Assembly: GCA_964528035.1 (NCBI GenBank)
Contig: CAZGQY010000087.1
Location: forward strand, 1-16,663
From: CAZGQY01 sp964528035
Lineage (GTDB): Bacteria > Pseudomonadota > Gammaproteobacteria > Methylococcales > UBA1147
DNA: 16,663 nucleotides
Direction: 5' to 3'
Each line of letters begins with the position of its first letter. Position 1 is the first letter of the stretch. Positions 5,762 through 13,354 of the stretch are shown here, piece after piece. The notes under the pieces are model-generated. The model saw nothing but the letters and a program-made list of their open reading frames with translations. It was not told the origin of the DNA and did not search any database. Made by a program: the position numbers and the translations under genes.

Positions 5762-6454
5762 ATGCCCCGGAAGCCTCGATTCTACCAGGCTGATATCCCA
5801 GCTCATGTGATCCAGCGTGGACACAATAAAGCCCCGATTTTTTTTTGCGATCACGATTATCTGGAGTATTTGCGCTGTTTGAAATCATCGGCTGATGATT
5901 CTGGTTGTTTTATTCATAGCTATGTTTTAATGACCAATCATGTACATTTGCTGGTCACACCGTTATCTATTGATTCAATCGGTCGATTGTTTCAGGGATT
6001 GGGTCGTCAATATGTTCGATATATTAACAACACATACAATCGAAGTGGCAGTCTATGGGAAGGGCGGCATAAAGGTCATATCATAGATTCAGATGCTTAT
6101 GTTTTGACCTGTATGCGTTATATCGAGATGAACCCTGTACGGGCCCATATGGTGGATTCCCCTGCTGACTACCGTTGGTCAAGTTATGCGGCTAATGCTT
6201 GGGGGATCGAAAATGCGATTATTCAACCCCATGGCCAATATCTAGGTTTATCGAAATATTCCGGTAAGAGACTGACTTATTATCGATCATTATTCGATAG
6301 CGATTTATCGGTCGATGAACTGGAGCTAATTCAACATAGCGTGCAGTCCGGTACACCTCTAGGTAATGCTCGTTTTAGGAGGCATATTGAAAGTGTGTTA
6401 GGCAGGTCAGTGGGGCAAATGAAACGAGGACGGCCGCCGAAGCGTATGGCGTAA
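5762..6454 (+). CDS. REP-associated tyrosine transposase (RAYT, Y1/IS200-like)
   Basis: A 230-residue Y1_Tnp-type protein. It begins MPRKPRFYQADIPAHVIQRGHNK, typical of this subgroup. The HUH metal site is His60-Val-His62 (LMTNHVHLLV), and the likely nucleophile is Tyr120 in MRYIEMNPVRAHMV; the RSGSLWEGRHKGH and DYRWSSYAAN motifs are also conserved. A C-terminal basic tail (GNARFRRHIESVLGR...KRGRPPK) probably binds DNA. Such enzymes nick and rejoin single-stranded DNA at REP hairpins and are usually single-copy domesticated genes, not self-moving insertion sequences. The RBS AAGGGA precedes the ATG at 5762. No insertion-sequence ends flank it directly, but GGGGTCAGTACC repeats occur upstream at 5004, 4078 and 2385 and are plausible substrates. 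There is a run of nine T within the gene (about 5838-5846); the frame stays intact through it. Its 3' end converges on comM. Confidence 0.92.
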   Translation: MPRKPRFYQADIPAHVIQRGHNKAPIFFCDHDYLEYLRCLKSSADDSGCFIHSYVLMTNHVHLLVTPLSIDSIGRLFQGLGRQYVRYINNTYNRSGSLWEGRHKGHIIDSDAYVLTCMRYIEMNPVRAHMVDSPADYRWSSYAANAWGIENAIIQPHGQYLGLSKYSGKRLTYYRSLFDSDLSVDELELIQHSVQSGTPLGNARFRRHIESVLGRSVGQMKRGRPPKRMA

Positions 6455-6542
6455 TATCAGCAGGATTTGCAGCAAGGATCGGGTGGTGTTTACAGGTGGA
6501 CGAGTAATAAGCAGAGCTTGTACCTTTATGCAACTTTTATTC

Positions 6543-8051
6543 TCACACCCTCCGATCCAGTTTCCTATAACCAATCGCCTCACTGACATGATTCAGTTTA
6601 ATGGATTTTGAATCATCGAGATCTGCAATTGTTCTGGAAGTTTTCAATATGCGGTGATAGGCGCGATGCGATAAGCCAAAACGATCCATTGCCTGTTCAA
6701 TGAGTTTATGACCGGTATCTCCCGGTTGGCAATACTTTTTTACTTGGGGGGCGGTTAACGAAGCATTGCTTTGGCCGCACCTTTGCAGTGCGCGGTTCCT
6801 GGCTTTAATCACACGTTGTTTAATCTGAGCGCTGGTTTCTTCACCCTGCGGAGCACCGTTGCGTAGAATCTCATGTGATACCCGGGGAACATCAATATGC
6901 ATGTCGATACGATCAAATAGCGGGCCGGAAATCCGGTTGCGATGGCGTTGTACTTGTTCTGAAGTGCAGTTACACCGACCTGAGACGTCGCCCAGGTATC
7001 CACAGTAACAGGGATTCATCGCCGCTATCAGCTGAAATCGGGCTGGGAAATCTGTTTGGTGATTGGCTCTGGATATGGTTATCGATCCTGTCTCCATGGG
7101 TTCTCGTAGAACTTCTAATGCTTTTCTGTCGAACTCAGGCAATTCGTCCAGAAATAATGTGCCATTGTGGGCCAGTGAAATTTCACCGGGTCCGGGGTTG
7201 CTGCCGCCTCCGACAAGTGCGACAGCGGATGCACTATGGTGTGGTGCACGGAAAGGTGGATGTTTCCATTGATCCAGATTCAGGCCATTTTTACTGATCG
7301 AAGCGATAGAAGCACTTTCCAGTGCCTGGTCTTCGTTTAGGGGTGGGAGAATGGTCGGCATCCGTTCTGCAAGCATGGATTTTCCAGTCCCTGGAGACCC
7401 TACCATAATCAAATTGTGCATCCCTGTGGCCGCGATTTCCAGGGCTCTTTTTACATGGAAATGTCCATGAACATCTTGAAAGCATTTACCTTGGTAAATC
7501 TGTTGTTTTGGTTTGGCTGAAGTATGCCTAATGATTGGTTTTTGCTTGTTGATATGTGCGCAGACTTCAAGCAAATGGTTTGCTGCAAAAACTACGGATT
7601 GGTTAACCAATGAGGCTTCATCAGCATTTTGATCGGGTAGAATGAGTGCTCTATCCGCATCTCGAGTTTTCAGGGAAGCCAGCAAGGCGCCTTTTACAGG
7701 GCGCAGGCTACCGCCTAATGATAATTCACCGATGCATTCATATTCTCTAAGCGAGTCTTTATTGACCTGGTCGGATGCTGCGAGTATTCCTAATGCGATG
7801 GCCAGGTCAAACTGTCCGCCTTCTTTCGGCAGATCTGCGGGGGCAAGGTTTATTGTGATGCGCCGTGCTGGAAATTCAAAATGTGAGGTTAGTAGTGCAC
7901 TTCTGACCCGATCTTTGCTTTCCTTTACCGCAGTTTCCGGTAAACCAACGATTGATAAGGATGGTAATCCATTTGAAATGTGAACTTCAACTGTAACCAG
8001 TGATGCATGAATTCCCTGACGGGCGCGACTGTAAACGATGGCAAGCGACAT
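6543..8051 (-). CDS. comM: ComM/YifB family Mg-chelatase-like AAA+ ATPase
   Basis: A 502-residue protein of normal family length. It has an N-terminal Lon-protease-like/ChlI domain (about 1-160: MSLAIVYSRARQGI, SIVGLPETAVKESKDRVRSAL, INLAPADLPKEGGQFDLAIALG). The AAA+ core has Walker A GSPGTGKS (218-225) and Walker B TLFLDELPEF (298-307). Cysteines CYCGYLGDVSGRCNC (348-362) form the family's probable metal knuckle, and a C-terminal helical Mg-chelatase domain ends GYRKLDRR. ComM is a hexameric helicase that drives branch migration during integration of incoming single-stranded DNA in natural transformation of gammaproteobacteria; related proteins are called YifB. It is the second gene after ubiK on the minus strand, 94 bases downstream. 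comM is a known insertion hotspot in some genera, but here the frame is complete. Confidence 0.93.
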   Translation of the reverse strand: MSLAIVYSRARQGIHASLVTVEVHISNGLPSLSIVGLPETAVKESKDRVRSALLTSHFEFPARRITINLAPADLPKEGGQFDLAIALGILAASDQVNKDSLREYECIGELSLGGSLRPVKGALLASLKTRDADRALILPDQNADEASLVNQSVVFAANHLLEVCAHINKQKPIIRHTSAKPKQQIYQGKCFQDVHGHFHVKRALEIAATGMHNLIMVGSPGTGKSMLAERMPTILPPLNEDQALESASIASISKNGLNLDQWKHPPFRAPHHSASAVALVGGGSNPGPGEISLAHNGTLFLDELPEFDRKALEVLREPMETGSITISRANHQTDFPARFQLIAAMNPCYCGYLGDVSGRCNCTSEQVQRHRNRISGPLFDRIDMHIDVPRVSHEILRNGAPQGEETSAQIKQRVIKARNRALQRCGQSNASLTAPQVKKYCQPGDTGHKLIEQAMDRFGLSHRAYHRILKTSRTIADLDDSKSIKLNHVSEAIGYRKLDRRV

Positions 8052-8103
8052 ACTTCTCTTGTCGGACGTTCGCGGGTTTTCTTGAGAGCTGATTTTTGGT
8101 CAA

Positions 8104-8135
8104 CTGGCGGTATGTGGAAATCGCTAACTCGCCAG
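8104..8135 (-). other. Hairpin in the ubiK-comM gap
   Basis: CTGGCG (8104-8109) and CGCCAG (8130-8135) can pair around a 20-base loop in the 94-base gap between ubiK and comM. There is no following T-run on the minus strand, so it is not a convincing terminator. It could modulate comM expression or be chance. Confidence 0.2.
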
Positions 8136-8145
8136 GGTTACTAGA

Positions 8146-8403
8146 TTACTTGATAATCTTTGCTTCCAGTTGAGCTATTTGTGATTCCAGGGCGTCGACT
8201 TTTTCTCTGGTTTTTGCGAGTACGGCACGTTGTACGTCAAATTCTTCGCGGGTGACCAGGTCCATTTTAGCAAATGAACTTTGTAACACAGAGCGGAAAT
8301 TTTTTTCCAGATCTTTTTGTACATGTTGCAGGCCGGGCGGCAGGCTTTCGTTAAGGCGCTGCACAAGGCTCTCTATGGATTGATTTAGCATAGGGTTAAG
8401 CAT
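8146..8403 (-). CDS. ubiK: Ubiquinone biosynthesis accessory factor UbiK
   Basis: An 85-residue protein of the UbiK (formerly YqiC/BMFP, membrane fusogenic) family. It consists of an amphipathic N-terminal helix (about 5-35), then the conserved segment NFRSVLQSSFAKMDLVTREEFDVQRAVLAKTREKV (35-70), and a C-terminal coiled coil VDALESQIAQLEAKI. UbiK binds lipids and UbiJ and supports the soluble ubiquinone-synthesis complex under aerobic conditions. The first ATG at 8403 is used; Met5 is an alternative, and neither has a strong Shine-Dalgarno. It lies just upstream of comM on the same strand and divergent from glnK, the arrangement known from Pseudomonas. Family confident. Confidence 0.9.
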   Translation of the reverse strand: MLNPMLNQSIESLVQRLNESLPPGLQHVQKDLEKNFRSVLQSSFAKMDLVTREEFDVQRAVLAKTREKVDALESQIAQLEAKIIK

Positions 8404-8447
8404 ACCGGATTTCTTTGGGTCAAGTCCAGTGTACCAAAGGGCTCGTG

Positions 8448-8464
8448 TGCGCCATTATGGTGCT
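8448..8464 (+). promoter_or_regulatory. NtrC-like enhancer site upstream of glnK
   Basis: TGCGCC-ATTAT-GGTGCT matches the NtrC binding pattern TGCACC-N5-GGTGCA at 10 of 12 arm positions. A second right half-site (GGTGCG, 8489-8494) lies about 30 bases further, close to three helical turns, where a tandem site would be expected. The sites are about 95-130 bases upstream of the predicted sigma-54 start, the usual enhancer distance. Confidence 0.55.
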
Positions 8465-8556
8465 TTTTGTGAGTACAGGAATTATCCTGGTGCGATATAG
8501 GTGGGTTTATTAAAATATAACGATTTTAAAATATAGTTAATATAGTATTCGTAAGT

Positions 8557-8572
8557 AGGCATGCTAATTGCT
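8557..8572 (+). promoter_or_regulatory. Sigma-54 promoter of the first glnK-amtB operon
   Basis: AGGCATGCTAATTGCT keeps the invariant GG (8558-8559) and GC (8570-8571) with exactly 10 bases between them, as sigma-54 promoters require (consensus TGGCAC-N5-TTGC). Transcription would begin near 8583, about 118 bases before glnK. Together with the NtrC-like dyad this predicts induction under nitrogen limitation. Confidence 0.6.
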
Positions 8573-8700
8573 TATTTCTATACTGTTGTAGGATCGAAGT
8601 AATTTGTTGAATGATCCCACCTGCAGTAAATATCAAATACCCGGTTACAGCTACGTTGGGTATCCATAATAATAGTTTAGAAATTACTTAGGAGGCTTAA

Positions 8701-9039
8701 ATGAAATTAGTTACAGCAATTCTCAAGCCGTTCAAAATGGATGATGTTCGTGAGGGATTGTCAGATATTGGCGTTACTGGCATAACTGTTACAGAAGTGA
8801 AAGGCTTTGGGCGGCAAAAGGGGCATACCGAACTCTATAGAGGGGCGGAATACGTGGTAGATTTTCTTCCAAAAATTAAGATGGAGGTTGCGGTTGTTGA
8901 CGATCAGTTGGACAAGGTTGTCGACGTTATTTCTCAAACCGCGAATACTGGCAAGATTGGAGACGGTAAGATTTTTGTTTCTAATCTGGAGCAGGTAATT
9001 CGAATCCGTACAGGTGAAACCGGAGCGGAAGCCCTTTAA
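8701..9039 (+). CDS. glnK: PII nitrogen regulatory protein GlnK (first copy)
   Basis: A 112-residue PII protein, exact family length. It starts MKLVTAILKPFKMDDVREGL; the T-loop FGRQKGHTELYRGAEYVVDF carries Tyr51, the uridylylation site. The B-loop TGKIGDGKIFV (about 83-93) and the C-terminal RIRTGETG segment bind ATP/ADP and 2-oxoglutarate. The trimer reports carbon, energy and nitrogen status and, when not uridylylated, plugs the AmtB pore through the T-loop. An ideal ribosome binding site AGGAGG stands 5 bases before the ATG. amtB follows after 32 bases in the same operon. All expected functional residues are present. Name glnK rather than glnB rests on linkage to amtB. Confidence 0.96.
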   Translation: MKLVTAILKPFKMDDVREGLSDIGVTGITVTEVKGFGRQKGHTELYRGAEYVVDFLPKIKMEVAVVDDQLDKVVDVISQTANTGKIGDGKIFVSNLEQVIRIRTGETGAEAL

Positions 9040-9071
9040 ACATCGTAATAACGAATGGGGAGAAAATTATA

Positions 9072-10391
9072 ATGATAAATTCTAAAATTGAGGGCGGTAT
9101 CTCTAGCCGTCTGTTGAAGGTGATTTTTATTTTGGCTACCGTGTTGTTCCCGGTAGTTGTATTTGCGCAGGACGAAGCTGTCTTGAATTCTGGTGATACG
9201 GCGTGGATGTTGACATCTATGGCGCTGGTTCTGTTTATGACCATACCGGGATTGTCGCTGTTTTATGCCGGTATGGTAAGAAGCAAAAATCCTTTGTCTG
9301 TAATGATGCAATGTTTTGCAATCACCTGTCTGATAACCATATTGTGGGTATTGTATGGCTATAGTCTGGCTTTTGGTGAAGGTGGAAAGTTTGTCGGAGA
9401 TTTAAGCAAAGCTTTCATGAATGGTGTCGGGGTGGATACCCTAAGTGGAACCATACCTGAATCAGTGTTCTCTATGTTTCAATTGACTTTTGCGATTATC
9501 ACGCCTGCATTGATTGTCGGTGCATTTGCGGAACGGATGAAGTTTTCAGCGATGCTTTGGTTCATGGGATTGTGGGTAACGATTGTATACGCACCGGTTT
9601 GTCACTGGGTCTGGGGTGGCGGTTGGCTAGGTGATCAAGGCGTGCTGGATTTTGCTGGTGGAACAGTTGTTCATATCAATGCAGGCATTGCAGGCCTCGC
9701 CTGCGCAATCATGCTGGGTAAACGTAGGGGATATACTGAGGTTGCCATGCCTCCGCATAGCATGGTGCTAACTCTGGTCGGAGCAGGTATGCTTTGGGTA
9801 GGTTGGTTTGGATTTAACGCGGGTAGTGAATTAGCCGCTGACGGTACAGCAGGTATGGCCATGGTGGTCACGCAGATAGCAACAGCAGCAGCAGCTCTTA
9901 CCTGGATGTTTGTAGAATGGAAAATTCATGGCAAACCCAGCGCTTTGGGTATTGCTTCAGGAGCAGTAGCAGGATTGGTTGCAATTACACCGGCCTCTGG
10001 TTATGTAGGCCCTATGGGTGCGCTGGCAATTGGGTCTTGTTCTGGTTTGGGGTGCTATATCGTCGCGGTGCATGTAAAACGCGCATTGGGGTTTGATGAC
10101 TCACTTGACGCATTTGGTGTCCATGGTATAGGCGGTATTATTGGAGCGCTATTGACCGGTGTTTTTGCTGATGCTGCACTGGGTGGTGTTGGCCTTGCAG
10201 AAGGTGTCAGCATTGGTGCGCAGGTATGGAATCAAAGTATTGGGATTTTTGCGACTATTGCCTATTGTTTAGTCGTCAGCCTGATTCTGCTAAAATTGTT
10301 GGATATCGTTATTGGACTGCGGGTATCTGAAGATGAAGAAGCTGAAGGTCTTGATCTGGCGCTACATGACGAAAGAGGTTATAACTTATAA
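9072..10391 (+). CDS. amtB: Ammonium transporter AmtB (first copy)
   Basis: A 439-residue ammonium channel with a cleavable signal peptide (about 1-32, ending VVVFA before QDEA) and eleven expected membrane helices. Family landmarks: NSGDTAWMLTSMALVLFMTIPGLSLFYAGMVR near the start; Asp193 in LDFAGG; the pore His pair as His201 (GGTVVHINAG) and His351 (FGVHGIGG); Ser252 in FNAGSELAADG at the periplasmic ammonium site; and Phe136 in the SMFQLTFAIITPAL helix. It conducts ammonium/ammonia into the cell and is gated by GlnK encoded just upstream. A GGGGAGA ribosome binding site lies about 10 bases before the ATG. The operon ends at a strong terminator about 35 bases downstream. The protein appears fully functional. 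Confidence 0.96.
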   Translation: MINSKIEGGISSRLLKVIFILATVLFPVVVFAQDEAVLNSGDTAWMLTSMALVLFMTIPGLSLFYAGMVRSKNPLSVMMQCFAITCLITILWVLYGYSLAFGEGGKFVGDLSKAFMNGVGVDTLSGTIPESVFSMFQLTFAIITPALIVGAFAERMKFSAMLWFMGLWVTIVYAPVCHWVWGGGWLGDQGVLDFAGGTVVHINAGIAGLACAIMLGKRRGYTEVAMPPHSMVLTLVGAGMLWVGWFGFNAGSELAADGTAGMAMVVTQIATAAAALTWMFVEWKIHGKPSALGIASGAVAGLVAITPASGYVGPMGALAIGSCSGLGCYIVAVHVKRALGFDDSLDAFGVHGIGGIIGALLTGVFADAALGGVGLAEGVSIGAQVWNQSIGIFATIAYCLVVSLILLKLLDIVIGLRVSEDEEAEGLDLALHDERGYNL

Positions 10392-10423
10392 AAAATAGAT
10401 CGATTTATCTTATGGTGTTTTTT

Positions 10424-10448
10424 AGGAGCGCTTCGGCGCTCCTTTTTT
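10424..10448 (+). terminator. Intrinsic terminator after the first amtB
   Basis: AGGAGCGC-TTCG-GCGCTCCT forms a perfect 8-bp stem capped by a very stable C(UUCG)G tetraloop and is followed by a run of six T. It lies 33 bases after the amtB stop and separates the two glnK-amtB units. Confidence 0.93.
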
Positions 10449-10781
10449 ATGGTCGATAGTTTGTAAACCTAAGTAATAACGTGGTTTTTTTCGCGCTCGT
10501 TTTGAAACCCAGTAAATACACCTTGTGTAAATATTCCTTAAATGGCTTATTTCCTAGCCTTGTAGGAGAAACCAACAGAAAACGCGAAATATTGAAGACT
10601 GAACTAATACACTGGCCAGGCTCTTTCTCAGGATTAATTGCACCAACTGTATTATCCCTTAGCTTTATCCTCTAAATACTGAAAGAGTTTTATTGCGTAC
10701 CAAATGGGGGCGTCGGGCTGCCCTGTTTCGGTGAATGGTGTACACTAATGGCGCGTTTAATAATAAAAAAGCGGGGGATAT
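10449..10781 (+). other. Leader region of the second glnK-amtB unit, no gene seen
   Basis: About 330 bases without a credible gene; the one 64-codon frame has no family resemblance or ribosome binding site. A single NtrC half-site (TGCACC, 10639-10644) is present, but no GG-N10-GC sigma-54 element with acceptable flanks was found, nor a good sigma-70 promoter. A short GGTGTACAC dyad lies near 10736. A GGGGG ribosome binding site precedes the ATG of the second glnK. The region must carry that unit's own promoter because a strong terminator lies upstream. Confidence 0.4.
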
Positions 10782-11120
10782 ATGAAATTGATTACTGCAA
10801 TAGTAAAGCCGTTCAAGCTCGATGATGTTCGAGAGGCGCTTTCTGATGCTGGGTTGGCAGGGGTAACGGTTACTGAAGTAAAAGGATTTGGAAGACAAAA
10901 AGGCCATACTGAACTGTATAGAGGCGCGGAATATGTAGTGGATTTTCTACCAAAAGTGAAACTGGAAGTCGCTGTTTCGGAAGATGATCTTGACAAGGTG
11001 GTTGAAGCCATTGCGAATGCTGCTAAAACTGGAAAGATTGGTGACGGCAAGATATTTGTTTGCGATCTGGAGCAGACTGTACGGATTCGCACCGGTGAAA
11101 CCGGCGATCATGCGCTGTAA
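10782..11120 (+). CDS. glnK: PII nitrogen regulatory protein GlnK (second copy)
   Basis: A second 112-residue PII protein, highly similar to the first in every functional region. The T-loop FGRQKGHTELYRGAEYVVDF with Tyr51 is identical, as are TGKIGDGKIF and RIRTGETG. Differences cluster elsewhere: DDVREALSDAGLAGVTV against DDVREGLSDIGVTGITV, VAVSEDDLDKVVEAIANAAKTG in the middle, and the C-terminus GDHAL against GAEAL. The same uridylylation and AmtB-docking behaviour is expected, and mixed trimers with the first copy are possible. The ribosome binding site is GGGGGA just before the ATG. The second amtB follows after 14 bases. It could also be named glnB, but linkage to amtB favours glnK. Confidence 0.95.
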   Translation: MKLITAIVKPFKLDDVREALSDAGLAGVTVTEVKGFGRQKGHTELYRGAEYVVDFLPKVKLEVAVSEDDLDKVVEAIANAAKTGKIGDGKIFVCDLEQTVRIRTGETGDHAL

Positions 11121-11134
11121 CCGGGGTATTAAAA

Positions 11135-12421
11135 ATGAAAAATCTTATTTATACGGTATGCATAACTTTATTAATATTTCCTTTCAACGTTTTTGCGGAT
11201 GAACTCAATCAGGCCAATACAGCCTGGATTTTAACTTCAACCGCACTTGTTTTGTTCATGACTATACCCGGGTTGTCATTGTTCTACGCAGGTTTGGTTC
11301 GCGCCAAGAACGTATTATCTGTATTGATGCAATGTTTTGTGATTACTTGTGCAGTTTCTATTTTGTGGTTAATCGGGGTTTATAGTCTGGCTTTTTCGGA
11401 CGGTGGAGAGACTCAGGCGTTGATCGGTGGGTTAGCGAAAAACATGGCTTCGGGAATTGGAAAGGATGCTCTGGTTGGTGATATTCCGGAGACCGTGTTT
11501 TTTATGTTTCAGATGACATTCGCGATAATCACGCCGGCGTTAATAGTGGGTGCATTTGCTGAGCGCATGAAGTTTTCCGCGATGTTGATTTTTAGCATGG
11601 TATGGCTAGTCGTGGTTTATGCGCCGGTTTGCCATTGGGTATGGGGTGGTGGCTGGTTAGCAGATCGTGGATTTATGGATTTCGCCGGAGGATCGGTCGT
11701 GCATATTAATGCGGGCGTCGCGTCTTTGGTAGCCGCTCTGGTTATGGGACGTCGTGCTGGATTTCCTGAAACCCCCATGCCGCCGCATAATTTGACTATG
11801 TGTGTAACCGGCGCTGGAATGTTATGGGTGGGTTGGTTTGGCTTCAACGCGGGCAGCGCGTTGGCTGCGGATGGGTCTGCGGGTATGGCGATGTTGGTGA
11901 CCCATATTGGTGCTGCCTCTGGTGCACTAATGTGGATGGCGATTGAATGGGTTCGTTTTGGCAAACCCAGTGTGTTGGGTATTGTAACTGGAATGGTCGC
12001 TGGCTTGGGGACAATTACTCCAGCATCTGGTTATGTTGGACCTGTTGGTGCATTGGTTATTGGTAGCCTCGCAGGCGGAGTTTGTTTTACCGCAACGCAA
12101 TTTATTAAACGAGTTATGAAAATAGATGACTCGCTTGATGTTTTTCCAGTACATGGGGTTGGTGGTATTTTAGGAACTTTACTGACAGCCGTGTTTGCAT
12201 CTGCCAGTTTGGGTGGTATGGGCTTGGCTGACAGTGTTTCTATTAGCGATCAACTGATTGTGCAATTGATCGGTGTTATAGCAACGATTGTCTGGTGCGC
12301 GGTGGGAAGTTTTATTATTCTAAAAATTTTAGATGCAACCATAGGACTTCGAGTTGAGGTAGATGATGAAACCATGGGTTTAGACGTGGTTCTGCATGAA
12401 GAAACGGGCTATAACATGTAG
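11135..12421 (+). CDS. amtB: Ammonium transporter AmtB (second copy)
   Basis: A 428-residue ammonium channel paralogous to the one ending at 10391. It has a short signal peptide (about 1-21, ending FNVFA before DELNQ) and the full set of channel residues: Asp182 in MDFAGG, His190 (GGSVVHINAG), His340 (FPVHGVGG), Ser241 in FNAGSALAADG and Phe125 in FFMFQMTFAIITPAL. The loop after the third helix differs from the first copy (SDGGETQALIGGLAKNMASGIGK against GEGGKFVGDLSKAFMNGVG), as does the N-terminus. It is co-transcribed with the second glnK, 14 bases upstream. Divergence at both protein and codon level shows the duplication is not recent. The two channels may differ in affinity or in expression conditions; this is inference. 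Confidence 0.95.
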   Translation: MKNLIYTVCITLLIFPFNVFADELNQANTAWILTSTALVLFMTIPGLSLFYAGLVRAKNVLSVLMQCFVITCAVSILWLIGVYSLAFSDGGETQALIGGLAKNMASGIGKDALVGDIPETVFFMFQMTFAIITPALIVGAFAERMKFSAMLIFSMVWLVVVYAPVCHWVWGGGWLADRGFMDFAGGSVVHINAGVASLVAALVMGRRAGFPETPMPPHNLTMCVTGAGMLWVGWFGFNAGSALAADGSAGMAMLVTHIGAASGALMWMAIEWVRFGKPSVLGIVTGMVAGLGTITPASGYVGPVGALVIGSLAGGVCFTATQFIKRVMKIDDSLDVFPVHGVGGILGTLLTAVFASASLGGMGLADSVSISDQLIVQLIGVIATIVWCAVGSFIILKILDATIGLRVEVDDETMGLDVVLHEETGYNM

Positions 12422-12446
12422 ACAGGAAAATTATCTTTGGCACAAT

Positions 12447-12468
12447 AAAACCTGTCAGGTAAGGTTTT
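12447..12468 (+). terminator. Weak hairpin after the second amtB
   Basis: AAAACCT (12447-12453) and AGGTTTT (12462-12468) can form a 7-bp stem ending in T residues. It lies between the second amtB and the reductase gene. The stem is AT-rich, so it may be only a partial terminator. Confidence 0.3.
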
Positions 12469-12496
12469 CCATTTAAGATGGATCAGAGAGGTCTAA

Positions 12497-13354
12497 ATGA
12501 AAGCTGGCTTCATAGGCTTAGGTGCTATGGGTACCCATATGGCTCGAAACATTTCGCAAGCGAGCTATTTGCATGCAGTATGGAACAGAACACGGTCAAA
12601 AGCTGAAGCTTTATCAAAGCAATGGCATCTCCCGGTTGTAGGAAGCCCGGAAGATTTAGCAAGACAAGTTGATTTGGTGTTTTGTTGTGTATCTGCAGAC
12701 AAGGATGTCATGCAAATTATCAATGCGATATTGCCCGGTATTAAGCCGGGCGATATCGTTGTTGATTTGTCGACCGTTAGCTCTGAAACAGCTAGAGCAG
12801 CGGCTTTTTCTCTGGAAAAGCACGAGGCGTCATTTCTGGATTCTCCGGTGTCAGGTGGAATTGAGGGCGCACGAAATGGGACTCTGGCTATGATGGTGGG
12901 TGGTGATGCACAGGTTCTGGGGCGAGTGATGCCTGTATTAGAGGCTATGGGAGAACGCATTATCCATATGGGGCCAGTGGGTTCCGGGCAGAATGCGAAG
13001 GCGGTTAATCAAATAATGGCTGCTGGTATAAATGAGGCTGTTACTGAAGCTTTGGCGTTTGGTGAATATCAGGGCCTGGATATGGACCGTCTAATAGAGG
13101 TTGTATCCAATGGCGCAGCAGGTAATTGGTTCCTGCAGCACCGCGGTGTGTCTATGACACAAGACAGTTTTGCGCCAGGGTTCAAGTTAAAGCTCCATCA
13201 TAAGGATTTAAAAATTTGTCAACAAGCTGCTTGGAAATCGAATTGTTGCTCGGGCGTTGTAGATCGTATTCTTGAGGACTATGAAACTTTGATGGAGCAG
13301 GGTTATGGTGATGAAGATATTTCAGCGTTGTATCGTTTGAAGCGACCGGAATGA
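12497..13354 (+). CDS. NAD(P)-dependent 3-hydroxyisobutyrate dehydrogenase family reductase
   Basis: A 285-residue beta-hydroxyacid dehydrogenase of normal length. The Rossmann fold opens with GFIGLGAMGTHMARN (residues 4-18), and the position after the second strand reads WNRTRSKAE (29-37). An Asn-Arg-Thr at this point suggests NADP preference. The substrate motif is LDSPVSGGIEGARNGTLAMMVGG (114-136); the catalytic Lys is Lys168 in SGQNAKAVNQ, with Lys236 in LHHKDLKI. The family reduces or oxidises 3-hydroxyisobutyrate, tartronate semialdehyde, succinic semialdehyde or related acids; the exact substrate cannot be assigned. It starts 75 bases after the second amtB with an AGAGAGG ribosome binding site, and its stop overlaps the next start (ATGA). 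Confidence 0.9.
   Translation: MKAGFIGLGAMGTHMARNISQASYLHAVWNRTRSKAEALSKQWHLPVVGSPEDLARQVDLVFCCVSADKDVMQIINAILPGIKPGDIVVDLSTVSSETARAAAFSLEKHEASFLDSPVSGGIEGARNGTLAMMVGGDAQVLGRVMPVLEAMGERIIHMGPVGSGQNAKAVNQIMAAGINEAVTEALAFGEYQGLDMDRLIEVVSNGAAGNWFLQHRGVSMTQDSFAPGFKLKLHHKDLKICQQAAWKSNCCSGVVDRILEDYETLMEQGYGDEDISALYRLKRPE

Noticed and set aside
5762..6454. Autonomous IS200-type insertion sequence with defined ends
   Set aside because: No terminal hairpins directly flank the gene and nothing resembling TnpB is present; the protein fits the domesticated REP-associated class better.
10481..10675. 64-codon plus-strand frame in the leader of the second glnK
   Set aside because: No ribosome binding site, no recognisable domain and odd composition; it lies in an intergenic regulatory region after a terminator.
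12434..12455. TTGGCAC upstream of the reductase as a sigma-54 promoter
   Set aside because: The -24 box is good, but the required GC at the -12 position is CC and the TTGC context is absent.
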